From: Methanothrix sp. | GTDB taxonomy: Archaea > Halobacteriota > Methanosarcinia > Methanotrichales > Methanotrichaceae | Length of the DNA: 8,550 nucleotides | Assembly: GCA_011391755.1 (NCBI GenBank) | Contig: JAABPZ010000049.1 | Span: forward strand, 1 to 8,550 | Reading direction: 5' to 3' | Shown here: positions 1 to 6,342 of the stretch, in pieces | Position numbering within the stretch: the first letter of the stretch is position 1 | How the letters are laid out: each line of letters opens with the position of its first letter | Translations under genes and position numbers: made by a program | Notes under the pieces: model-generated | The model's database searches: none | What the model saw: the letters and a program-made list of their open reading frames with translations, nothing else | What the model was told of the DNA's origin: nothing

Positions 1-429
1 GGGGGAGAGAACGCCGTCAAACTGCAGCCTGCCCCGGGGCGGCTTGTAAAATGAGACTTCGGTTCCCACCGGAGCCGAAGACAGGGCGATCTGCTGCATG
101 GCCTCCAGCAGCCTTCCCGGCGCCTCCGCCTCCTTTATTACTATCTTGCTCTCGGAGCGGACCAGCAATGAGCGCGCCGCTATGATCTCGCCAATGTCCA
201 TGGCGAGACTTTGCGGCTCCACGAGCTGCCCTGGGCTGCCGCCCGCAGGCACCATGGGCCCGGCTCTTACCAGTGGATAGCCGTGCCTGCCCACGAAGAC
301 CTCGGGCGGGGACATGCCCTCCAGGCTCTTGCCGATGCGGGGCAGGGCCGCCGTCTCCTCCAGGCGGCGCAGTATGGGGCAGACGGGCCGACCGCACAGC
401 CCCCGGCCTTTGCAGGTGATGCATTTCAT
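1..429 (-). CDS. nreA: Archaeal Nre-family DNA repair protein, N-terminal part (runs off the left edge)
   Basis: The frame is open from ATG at 429 down to base 1, giving 143 residues with no stop, so the C-terminus lies outside the window. The protein opens with a cysteine cluster, [18 protein letters not shown] (Cys3, Cys6, Cys12, Cys17), which looks like a small zinc finger and is the hallmark of archaeal Nre proteins. It is followed by [19 protein letters not shown], the typical conserved block, and by a stretch ending in FDGVLSP. Nre proteins are known in Haloferax to act in repair of mitomycin-type DNA damage, and many carry a C-terminal PCNA-binding motif, which cannot be seen here. A weak ribosome site, AAGGAC, lies about 6 bases before the start. 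The gene is divergent from hisI and shares a 64-bp promoter region with it. The identification is firm; choosing nreA over other paralogue names is a guess. Confidence 0.88.
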   Translation of the reverse strand, partial: MKCITCKGRGLCGRPVCPILRRLEETAALPRIGKSLEGMSPPEVFVGRHGYPLVRAGPMVPAGGSPGQLVEPQSLAMDIGEIIAARSLLVRSESKIVIKEAEAPGRLLEAMQQIALSSAPVGTEVSFYKPPRGRLQFDGVLSP

Positions 430-463
430 TATATTCTGTCCTTATTCTCTATGCAGCAAGGCC

Positions 464-478
464 CTTATAGGTTATATC
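464..478. promoter_or_regulatory. Shared TATA region between nreA and hisI
   Basis: The 64-bp gap between the divergent starts holds TATAGGTTATA at 466-476, two TATA cores in inverted orientation three bases apart. The left core is centred about 26 bases before the hisI ATG, the spacing expected of an archaeal leaderless transcript. For nreA on the other strand, either core would start transcription roughly 10-20 bases before its ATG, leaving room for the AAGGAC site. This rests on spacing and composition only; no transcript data are available. Confidence 0.45.
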
Positions 479-493
479 ACTATTATCCTCTTG

Positions 494-832
494 ATGACAG
501 ACAGGTTGATCCCGGCTATTGCTCAGGACGCCAAGACTGGCGAGGTGCTCATGCTGGCCTATATGAACGACGAGGCACTGGCCAAAACCAAAGAGACGGG
601 CAAGGCCCACTACTGGTCCCGCTCGCGAAAGAAGCTCTGGCTGAAGGGCGAGTCCTCCGGGCATTTTCAGCGGGTTTTGGAGATCAGGATCGACTGCGAC
701 GAGGATGCCGTTCTCCTGTTAATTGAGCAGGAGGGGGGAGCGTGCCATACCGGCTACAGGTCCTGCTTCTACCGCACCCTGGAAGGCATTATTGTGGGCG
801 AGAAGGTCTTTGATCCCGAGGATGTCTATTGA
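494..832 (+). CDS. hisI: Phosphoribosyl-AMP cyclohydrolase
   Basis: This 112-residue protein catalyses the third step of histidine biosynthesis, opening the adenine ring of phosphoribosyl-AMP in the cytoplasm. The hallmark blocks are present: [10 protein letters not shown] near residue 16, [11 protein letters not shown] at 39-49, KGESSGH at 51-57, DCDEDA at 67-72, and [13 protein letters not shown] at 82-94. Asp67, Asp69 and Asp71 match the family's Mg site, and Cys68, Cys84 and Cys91 match the zinc ligands. It is a stand-alone HisI without the HisE domain. The frame stays open further left, to an ATG at 419, but those extra residues are hydrophobic, unlike the family, and would overlap nreA; ATG 494 gives the usual length and fits the TATA spacing. 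The stop TGA shares its last base with the start of the radical SAM gene, so the two are co-transcribed. No other his gene is in view. Confidence 0.95.
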   Translation: MTDRLIPAIAQDAKTGEVLMLAYMNDEALAKTKETGKAHYWSRSRKKLWLKGESSGHFQRVLEIRIDCDEDAVLLLIEQEGGACHTGYRSCFYRTLEGIIVGEKVFDPEDVY

Positions 833-2001
833 TGACCGAAGCCAAGGCGAAAAAGGGGGAAGGAGGTGGAGACCGTGGAGCAAAGTCATGCTGCAAATCC
901 TACCCGCTTTACGACAATCCCCTGCTCAGGGCCGAGGCTCGCCTGCAAGAGGGGGCGACGCAGGCCCTGGTGAAAGTTGATGCCCATGGCCCTCTGGCCC
1001 ATCTGCCTCTCGTCAAGTCCGCACTGCAGATGTTTGACGGACAGATTGCAGCCCGTGCAGACTCTGAAAAGCTCTGCCTCTCTACCTGGATTCCGCCCAT
1101 CCCCAGCCGGGCCTTTTCCCGGTTGGCCGACAGCCGGTTGTGGGCCCTTTTGGGCAGGCGTACCCCGGACCAGGTGACCATCTCCATCACCGAGGAGTGC
1201 CCCAATCGCTGCGCTCACTGCGCCTTGCCAAATTCCGGAAACAAGCTTTGCCTCGCTCCTCACACCGTCAAAGAGATCATCGGTCAAGTTCTGGACATGG
1301 GAACCACGCTGGTCATATTCGATGGGGGAGAGCCGGCCCTCTACATGGAGCTGCCGGAGCTGGTGGCGTCTGTAGACGATCGAGCAGTCTCCACCCTCTT
1401 CACCTCCGGGGCGGGCTTTACGGCCGCGCTCGCGCGCCGGCTGAAGGAGGCGGGGCTTTATGCAGTCAACGTGAGCCTGGACAGCTCCCTCGAGGCGGAG
1501 CATGATGCCATGCGCGGGCGGGAGGGCGTCTTTTCCGAGGCCATGCAGGCCATGGAAAATGCCCTTGCTGCCGGCCTGCTGGTGGACCTCTACGTGGTCT
1601 TGCGCCGGGAGAACATGTCTCATCTCTGCGACTTCCATGAGCTTGCTCGCCGCATGAAAGTGCACGAGCTGACCTTCTTTGAGGTGGTCTGTACCGGTCG
1701 CTGGTCGGAGCGGCAAAACATCGCCCTTCTGCCCGCCGATCATGCCCGGTTGGAGGACTTTGTCAGAAACGCCGGCAGCGCGGGAGCGCCGCGCATTTTT
1801 TCCGTTCCCGAGGCCTACAAGAGCTTCGGCTGCTTTGCCGCCACCAGTTGGATGCACATAACGCCGGCCGGGGAGGTCTATCCCTGTTCCTGCTATCCAG
1901 AGTCCTGGGGCAGCATCTTCGAGGAGCCCCTCAAAAAAATCTGGAGGCGCATGGGGGCTTTCCCCTACAAAAAGAGCAAAGTATGTCCTATGAGAAAATA
2001 A
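832..2001 (+). CDS. Radical SAM protein with short SPASM/twitch-like C-terminus, substrate unknown
   Basis: This 389-residue protein carries the radical SAM 4Fe-4S motif CPNRCAHC (Cys123, Cys127, Cys130) in a CX3CX2C pattern, followed by the SAM-binding GGEP at 165-168 and a VSLDSS strand at 214-219. About 115 residues precede the cluster motif; they contain Cys20, Cys21 and Cys82 and match no domain I can name. The C-terminus has Cys334, then Gly347 with four residues to Cys352 (the Cx9-15Gx4C start of a SPASM or twitch domain), Cys354, and a final Cys385 in CPMRK, where the protein stops. A full SPASM domain would continue with further cysteines, so only one auxiliary cluster seems possible. 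Relatives include peptide-modifying and cofactor-maturing enzymes, but no substrate peptide is adjacent. A ribosome site, GAGG at 818-821, precedes the ATG, which overlaps the hisI stop. Family call firm; function unknown. Confidence 0.85.
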   Translation: MTEAKAKKGEGGGDRGAKSCCKSYPLYDNPLLRAEARLQEGATQALVKVDAHGPLAHLPLVKSALQMFDGQIAARADSEKLCLSTWIPPIPSRAFSRLADSRLWALLGRRTPDQVTISITEECPNRCAHCALPNSGNKLCLAPHTVKEIIGQVLDMGTTLVIFDGGEPALYMELPELVASVDDRAVSTLFTSGAGFTAALARRLKEAGLYAVNVSLDSSLEAEHDAMRGREGVFSEAMQAMENALAAGLLVDLYVVLRRENMSHLCDFHELARRMKVHELTFFEVVCTGRWSERQNIALLPADHARLEDFVRNAGSAGAPRIFSVPEAYKSFGCFAATSWMHITPAGEVYPCSCYPESWGSIFEEPLKKIWRRMGAFPYKKSKVCPMRK

Positions 2002-2122
2002 GGCGTTTTAATACCGATTTTGGGATGAATTGCTCGGCAATGAAGCGTTTAAAATCCGATTCAAGTTAAACTAAATTTTCCAGGCGATTTTTCGATCAAT
2101 AAATCTATATAGGACATTAATA
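2002..2122. other. AT-rich gap before the HTH-CBS gene
   Basis: Base composition drops sharply from the GC-rich radical SAM gene to AT-rich sequence here. T-rich runs such as GCGTTTTAATACC shortly after the stop could end the hisI/radical SAM transcript, since archaeal terminators can be simple T-runs. A ribosome site, AGGA at 2111-2114, sits eight bases before the ATG at 2123. A TATATAGG stretch at 2106-2113 looks like a TATA box but is too close to the ATG to serve it. A better-placed candidate is the TTAAACTAAATTTT stretch near 2066-2079. Confidence 0.35.
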
Positions 2123-3010
2123 ATGAACAATGTTGATCGAATTATGGATTTGACACCTGTTCAAAGAGACATCTTAACCGCATTGATCAACATTCACCGT
2201 GTTGAAGGGCGAGCAGTGAAGGGCGAGGAGATTGCCGAGCTGATAGACCGAAATCCCGGCACCATCCGAAATCAGATGCAATCCCTCAAAGCCTTGAACC
2301 TGGTGGAAGGCGTGCCTGGTCCCAAGGGCGGGTACAGGGCTACGGGCGCTGCCTTCGAGGCGCTTAATATCGAAGCCACGGGAGATGTAGTAACCGTCCC
2401 GGTAATTCGCAATGGTGTGATGATGGAGGGCACCACGGCCAGCGAGATCATCTTCAACAAGGTCATGCACTCGCAGCAATGTGACGGCGTGGTACGCATC
2501 ATCGGCAACATCAGGGAATTCAACGTGGGAGACTGCATTGAGGTTGGGCCAACGCCAGTAAACAAGCTCTATATCCGGGGCAAAGTAACGGGCAGGGACG
2601 ACACCATGAGCCGGCTCATTTTCCATATCGAGGAGATGATATCCGTGCCCAAAGTTGCCGTTAAAGGGATCGCGCGGCGCGCCGTACACATACCGGCAAA
2701 CGCCTCTTTGCAGGAGGCATCGCGCATACTGGTGCACAACGGTGTCTCTGAGGCCCTGGTGGATGACAGCTCACCGGGATTGATCAACATGGCTGACATC
2801 ACCCGCGCCGTGGCGGACGGCAGGACCAATCAGGAAGCCAGGGAGATCATGACCCGCGGCTTTTTGACCATCGACTCCGAGGAGCCCATCTACGAGGCCA
2901 TCAAGATGCTGGGCCGGACGGGCGCCAGCCAGCTGGTCGTCACCGAGCAAGGAGCCATGTGGGGCATCGTCTCACCCGGCGACCTGGTAAAGACCCTTAC
3001 TCCCGCCTGA
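2123..3010 (+). CDS. Winged-helix regulator with paired CBS domains
   Basis: This 295-residue protein starts with a winged helix-turn-helix (about residues 8-75). It has a helix pair around GEEIAELIDRNPGTIRNQM and a wing around VPGPKGGYRAT, like archaeal and Rrf2-type DNA-binding domains. Residues about 85-172 form a beta-rich middle domain I cannot assign (VVTVPVIRNG, then GNIREFNVGDCIEVGPTP). Residues about 176-293 hold two CBS motifs, ending in INMADITRAV and WGIVSPGDLVKTL, each with the usual D-or-G-DL/I pattern. CBS pairs commonly bind adenosine nucleotides, so a transcription factor responding to adenylate ligands is the natural inference; the target genes are not shown. Start ATG 2123 has the AGGA site; the next Met (residue 8) lacks one. 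The gene converges on pyrH and overlaps its end by 14 bp. Architecture is confident, function is not. Confidence 0.85.
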   Translation: MNNVDRIMDLTPVQRDILTALINIHRVEGRAVKGEEIAELIDRNPGTIRNQMQSLKALNLVEGVPGPKGGYRATGAAFEALNIEATGDVVTVPVIRNGVMMEGTTASEIIFNKVMHSQQCDGVVRIIGNIREFNVGDCIEVGPTPVNKLYIRGKVTGRDDTMSRLIFHIEEMISVPKVAVKGIARRAVHIPANASLQEASRILVHNGVSEALVDDSSPGLINMADITRAVADGRTNQEAREIMTRGFLTIDSEEPIYEAIKMLGRTGASQLVVTEQGAMWGIVSPGDLVKTLTPA

Positions 3011-3671
3011 TTTCCGTTCCCGTGTGCCCTCCCAGGGCACCTTTTTTCAAGTTTTCTATTTGGCTGCCCAGAACGATAGCTGTGGGGATCGAGCTTCTTT
3101 CGATGATCTTGGCAGCCAGAGGATCGACGGGCGAGCGTGAGCCGGCCTTCATCTCCGTGCCGGCAGCCATCCGGGCCAGCGCCTGGAAGGACATGCGCAC
3201 GAGCTTCTTGGCAGCGGGGTCCTTCTCCGGATCAGCGGTGTAGACGCCATCCACCGAGGTGGCGACGACGAGCTTGTCGGCGTGCACGTACTCCGCCAAG
3301 AGAGCGGCGACGGCGTCTGTGGTCTGGCCCACGGCCACGCCGCCCATTACTACGATCTTGCCGGGCCGGGCCAGCCGGGCTGCGCCGGCGTAGCTGTCCG
3401 GGATCTCCTGAGGCGCAGAGTCGCCCAGGGCGGCCACGAGCAGCGCCGAGTTGAGCTTGGTAGCGCCAATGCCGATGGTGTCGCAGAACATCTCGCTGGC
3501 GCCCAGGGCGCGGGCCTTTTCGATGTACTCGCGGGCGATCCTGCCGCCGCCTACTACTACGAAGATCTGGTGCTCCTGGGCCAGCTCTTTGAGGGCCTGG
3601 GCGTACTCGCGCAGGCTTTGGGCATCGCGGCCTGCCAGAATGGAGCCGCCGAGAGAATAGACGAATATCAT
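2997..3671 (-). CDS. pyrH: UMP kinase, archaeal type
   Basis: This 224-residue amino acid kinase phosphorylates UMP to UDP with ATP in pyrimidine nucleotide synthesis. It matches the usual archaeal length. Visible motifs are SLGGS at 6-10 (phosphate loop), VVVGGGRIAREYI at 38-50, a GG pair at 110-111 with TTDA at 117-120, TSVDGVYTADPEKDP at 138-152 (ATP-binding region), SPVDPLAA at 180-187, and the terminal GTEI at 218-221. The start ATG at 3671 has no Shine-Dalgarno sequence (the preceding bases are CCTCCCA on this strand), but a TATA-like TTTTTATT lies about 27 bases upstream, fitting a leaderless mRNA. It is 70 bp downstream of the STAND gene on the same strand but appears to have its own promoter. 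Its 3' end overlaps the convergent CBS gene by 14 bp and contains that gene's likely terminator. Confidence 0.95.
   Translation of the reverse strand: MIFVYSLGGSILAGRDAQSLREYAQALKELAQEHQIFVVVGGGRIAREYIEKARALGASEMFCDTIGIGATKLNSALLVAALGDSAPQEIPDSYAGAARLARPGKIVVMGGVAVGQTTDAVAALLAEYVHADKLVVATSVDGVYTADPEKDPAAKKLVRMSFQALARMAAGTEMKAGSRSPVDPLAAKIIERSSIPTAIVLGSQIENLKKGALGGHTGTEIRRE
3024..3047 (+). terminator. Hairpin plus T-run downstream of the HTH-CBS gene, inside pyrH
   Basis: GTGCCCT at 3024-3030 and AGGGCAC at 3034-3040 are perfect inverted repeats around a CCC loop, followed directly by CTTTTTTC. On the plus strand this has the form of an intrinsic terminator, 14 bases after the CBS gene stop. 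The same bases encode residues GALGGH near the pyrH C-terminus on the other strand. Archaeal polymerase mainly needs the T-run, and the stem is a bonus. On the minus strand no T-run follows the stem, so it would serve only the CBS gene. Confidence 0.65.
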
Positions 3672-3694
3672 TGGGAGGTACAGATTCTGGGATG

Positions 3695-3702
3695 AATAAA
3701 AA
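3695..3702 (-). promoter_or_regulatory. pyrH: TATA box for pyrH
   Basis: On the minus strand the sequence reads CCTTTTTATTCA, with the T/A core at 3702-3695. Its centre is about 27 bases before the pyrH ATG, so initiation would fall on or next to the start codon. The absence of a Shine-Dalgarno sequence there agrees with a leaderless transcript. The call is from position and composition only. Confidence 0.5.
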
Positions 3703-3741
3703 GGTTGCCCGTTTGGGGATATTGAAGAACAAGGTAGCGGT

Positions 3742-6288
3742 TTATTTCTCCCACATTTTGATCTGTTCTTTCACTACCTTTGCGTTGGGGCTTTCTATTT
3801 GCTCGAATATAGTAAGAGCTTCTCTTGAAAGCTTGATAGCTTCTGCTTTCTTGTCGAGCCAGTGCAATAAATTGCCCATGTTGAATAGTTGGTTTCCTTC
3901 GCCTCGTCGATTGCCAATCTCGCGTGCGATCTTCAGGGCCTGCTCGTAGCATTCGATGGCCTCTCTGGGTTCACCCAGACGATAGTAGGCATTCCCCAGG
4001 TTGCCTAATTGTGATCCTTCGCCTCGTCGATCGCCAATCTCGCGTGCGATCTTCAGGCCCTGCTCGTAGTATTCGATGGCCTTTATGGTTTCCCCCAGAT
4101 GAGAGTAGGCAAGCCCCAGATTACCCAGGTGTGATCCTTCAACCCATCGGTCACCAATCTCTCGCGAGATCTTCAGGGCCTGCTCGTAGTATTCAATTGC
4201 CTTTCTGGGCTCATCCAGATCAGAGTAGGCAAGCCCCAGATTGCCCAGGTCGGATCCTTCGCCTCGTCGATTGCCAATCTCGCGTGCGATCTTGAGTGCC
4301 TGCTCGCAGTATTCAATGGCCTTTCGGATCTCACCCAGATCAGAGTAGGCAAGCCCCAGATTGCCCAGGTCGGCTCCTTCGCCCATTCTGTCTCCGATCT
4401 CGCGTGCGATCTTCAGGGCCTGCTCGTGGTATTCAATTGCCTTTCTGGGCTCACCCAAATTGAAGTAGGTAATCCCCAGATTGCCCAGGTGTGATCCTTC
4501 AACCTGTCGGTCGCCAATCTCTCGCGAGATCTTCAAGGCCAGCTCGTAGTATTCAATTGCCTTTCTGGGCTCACCCAGATCAGAGTAGGCAAGCCCCAGG
4601 TTGCCCAGGTGGTTTCCCTCCATAACCCTATCCTTTGAAAGCCTGGCAGCATTCAGTCCAGCCTTTAGCCAAGGGAGCCTCTGTTGAGGAATAAGACGCA
4701 GATCCAGAACATTTGCTCCTATAAAGGGGTAGGCTTTACACAGCTCGATCGCTGATGAGTTGACTTCCAAGTTCCTTTCAGCCCATGACTGCCCGGCCAG
4801 GATGTTCATCTTCTCATAATCGAATAACATAAGACCTGCCAGGAAGTTATCTTTGCCACGTCTGAAAATCCCATCTGCTATTGCCAAGAGATTCCTGTAA
4901 TACTCAGCATGACGTTGCAGCGCCAAATCGGAAACTGTATGATCCAGTTGATATGCAGAGAAGACTCGCGCCAGATCGTGCAGCTTGTAGCGTCCTCCTT
5001 CGCCCGTGGCTGAAGGCAAGAAGTCCACCAGGCTCCACTTTGCAAGCTCGCACAGAGCGTCTTCTGCGGGAATTTGTTCTATCTCCCAGACCGCAGCCGC
5101 TCCCAATAGATCAAAGTCAGCGGGAAAGACGGAGAGCAGAGACCACAGCCTTTGCAGCTCCGGGGTGAGAAGCTCGTAGCTCGTGCTGAAGGAGGCTTCC
5201 ACCAGCTCTAGACGCTTCCTGGCATCCCCTAATCTATTCACATAATCGGACACGCGGATATTCGGCTTCTCTTTTAGAGCATAAGCAGCATTTCGCAGGG
5301 CAATAGGCAGGCAGCCGCACAGCTTGGCCAGCTCCCCGGCATGATCACCGATACGCCCGGCGATCTCCAGGAGGAGCTTCTTGGCGTCTTCCAGGGGCAG
5401 AACGTCAAGGTCCTTCTCTTTCAGGCCGGGCAGAGCAAACTTATTGCGGGAGGTGATGAGAACAGCTGAGCCTGCTGGTGGCATTAGCGGCTCCACCTGC
5501 TCTCGGCTGGCGGCATTGTCCAGCAGGATCAGGGCTTTCTTGCCAGAGAGGACTGATTGATAAAGGCCGCTCAGGCCGTTTAGGTCTTCAGGAAGGGTGA
5601 CATCAACTCCTCTGTAGGAACGAATAATGTGAGCCATGGCATCTTCAGGCTTCAGCGGGATCTTGCTCGTGCCCAGCATGTTCAAGAAGAACTGGCCATC
5701 GGGAAAACGATCCTTGAGCTTGGCGGCGAAAGCCAACGCTAATTCCGTCTTGCCAATCCCACCCATCCCACGAAGTCCAGTGATGGTCGCACCTCGGTCG
5801 AAGTTGGCTATGAGCTCTTTCAGCTCCTCTTCTCTGCCGACAAAATCGCTGATATGGGGCTGAATTCGCGGGATCGGCAACTTCTCAGACTCCCCGATGA
5901 TTACCTTATCGATAAATTGCTGACTCACTGGGCCGTTGGGCTTGTTTATCAGTCCAATTCGATTGTCTCCGGCATCCCCGCCGTATGATGTCGGTCCGTC
6001 GAAATTTCCAGAGAGTACATCTCCCGGGATGCCTCCTTGTTCTGGCTTATCCGATTTGCGTATTTGCCATACCATAATCAAAAATGGGAATACTGTGGCA
6101 ACAAAACCGAGAGCGACAAACAGCGGATTATCTTTGATCTCAGGATGCAAATACAGGGCCACCACTAATGCTGTTATTACTACCAGCAGAAAAATTGCCA
6201 CCAGAATTATGGCCAGATTTCTCTTTAGCCTCGTGGGCAGCTCACCGGTCTTGATATCGCTGCTCAAGTCTAAAAATGTTTGGCCCAA
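3742..6288 (-). CDS. Membrane-anchored STAND (NB-ARC) NTPase with C-terminal TPR repeats
   Basis: This is an 848-residue multidomain protein. Two hydrophobic helices (about 24-47 and 55-74) with basic residues on both outer flanks form an N-terminal hairpin anchor that leaves the rest in the cytoplasm. A Gly/Asn-rich linker (about 80-130) follows, then an NB-ARC domain. The domain opens with DFVGREEEL at 148-156, then the Walker A GMGGIGKTE at 174-182, Walker B-like LILLDNA at 253-259, VLITSRN at 276-282, GCLPIAL at 325-331 (GLPLA motif) and an MHD-like KLHDL at 435-439. From 561 on come six 40-residue TPR units and a decayed seventh. STAND ATPases of this layout act as ligand-triggered switches, and in prokaryotes many are defence or signalling proteins; the anchor occupies the effector position, so membrane action is a reasonable inference. 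The start is TTG 6288, with an in-frame TAA four codons upstream. No ligand or phage link is shown by the sequence. Confidence 0.88.
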   Translation of the reverse strand: MGQTFLDLSSDIKTGELPTRLKRNLAIILVAIFLLVVITALVVALYLHPEIKDNPLFVALGFVATVFPFLIMVWQIRKSDKPEQGGIPGDVLSGNFDGPTSYGGDAGDNRIGLINKPNGPVSQQFIDKVIIGESEKLPIPRIQPHISDFVGREEELKELIANFDRGATITGLRGMGGIGKTELALAFAAKLKDRFPDGQFFLNMLGTSKIPLKPEDAMAHIIRSYRGVDVTLPEDLNGLSGLYQSVLSGKKALILLDNAASREQVEPLMPPAGSAVLITSRNKFALPGLKEKDLDVLPLEDAKKLLLEIAGRIGDHAGELAKLCGCLPIALRNAAYALKEKPNIRVSDYVNRLGDARKRLELVEASFSTSYELLTPELQRLWSLLSVFPADFDLLGAAAVWEIEQIPAEDALCELAKWSLVDFLPSATGEGGRYKLHDLARVFSAYQLDHTVSDLALQRHAEYYRNLLAIADGIFRRGKDNFLAGLMLFDYEKMNILAGQSWAERNLEVNSSAIELCKAYPFIGANVLDLRLIPQQRLPWLKAGLNAARLSKDRVMEGNHLGNLGLAYSDLGEPRKAIEYYELALKISREIGDRQVEGSHLGNLGITYFNLGEPRKAIEYHEQALKIAREIGDRMGEGADLGNLGLAYSDLGEIRKAIEYCEQALKIAREIGNRRGEGSDLGNLGLAYSDLDEPRKAIEYYEQALKISREIGDRWVEGSHLGNLGLAYSHLGETIKAIEYYEQGLKIAREIGDRRGEGSQLGNLGNAYYRLGEPREAIECYEQALKIAREIGNRRGEGNQLFNMGNLLHWLDKKAEAIKLSREALTIFEQIESPNAKVVKEQIKMWEK
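3889..4608 (-). repeat. Six tandem 120-bp repeats coding 40-residue TPR units
   Basis: The STAND gene's 3' part consists of six consecutive units of exactly 120 bp (residues 561-600, 601-640, 641-680, 681-720, 721-760, 761-800). A diverged seventh follows at about 3769-3888. Each unit follows the pattern LGNLGLAYSDLGEPRKAIEY, then YEQALKIAREIGDRRGEGS. The units differ mainly at positions 10, 20-21 and 35-40. The DNA is also closely alike: phrases such as GATCAGAGTAGGCAAGCCCC recur on the plus strand. This suggests recent duplication or gene conversion. The 40-residue unit is longer than the classical 34-residue TPR and resembles the kinesin light chain and tetratricopeptide_7/12 style found on STAND proteins. 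Confidence 0.92.
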
Positions 6289-6312
6289 TGGCCGAGATTA
6301 GCAAGCCTTCGG

Positions 6313-6327
6313 AGTATATCCAAAAAA
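6313..6327 (-). promoter_or_regulatory. Possible TATA element or T-run between the adk remnant and the STAND gene
   Basis: On the minus strand the 54-bp gap contains CCTTTTTTGGATATACTCC. The ATATA core is about 29 bases before the TTG start, roughly right for leaderless initiation, and no ribosome site is visible before that TTG. The T6 run (6327-6322) just before it could end transcription coming from the adk remnant. Either reading is weak. Confidence 0.3.
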
Positions 6328-6342
6328 GGACGGCAAGATCCT

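Noticed and set aside
17..424. Minus-strand frame starting MHHLQRPG
   Set aside because: It is the wrong frame over the Nre gene; the neighbouring frame has the conserved cysteine cluster and family blocks.
314..493. Upstream extension of hisI to ATG 314 or 419
   Set aside because: The added residues do not match HisI proteins and overlap the start of nreA on the other strand.
886..1857. Long open frame of 323 codons on the minus strand
   Set aside because: It lies wholly opposite the radical SAM gene, has no family motif and reads as the GC-rich shadow of that gene.
1984..2069. Short frame MSYEKIRRFNTDFG downstream of the radical SAM stop, possibly a frameshifted tail
   Set aside because: It falls in AT-rich sequence unlike the gene, and the single Cys does not restore a SPASM pattern; kept only as a question for alignment.
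3889..4608. Regular repeats suggestive of a CRISPR or satellite array
   Set aside because: The 120-bp period is exactly 40 codons, stays in frame and encodes TPR helices; there is no repeat-spacer pattern.
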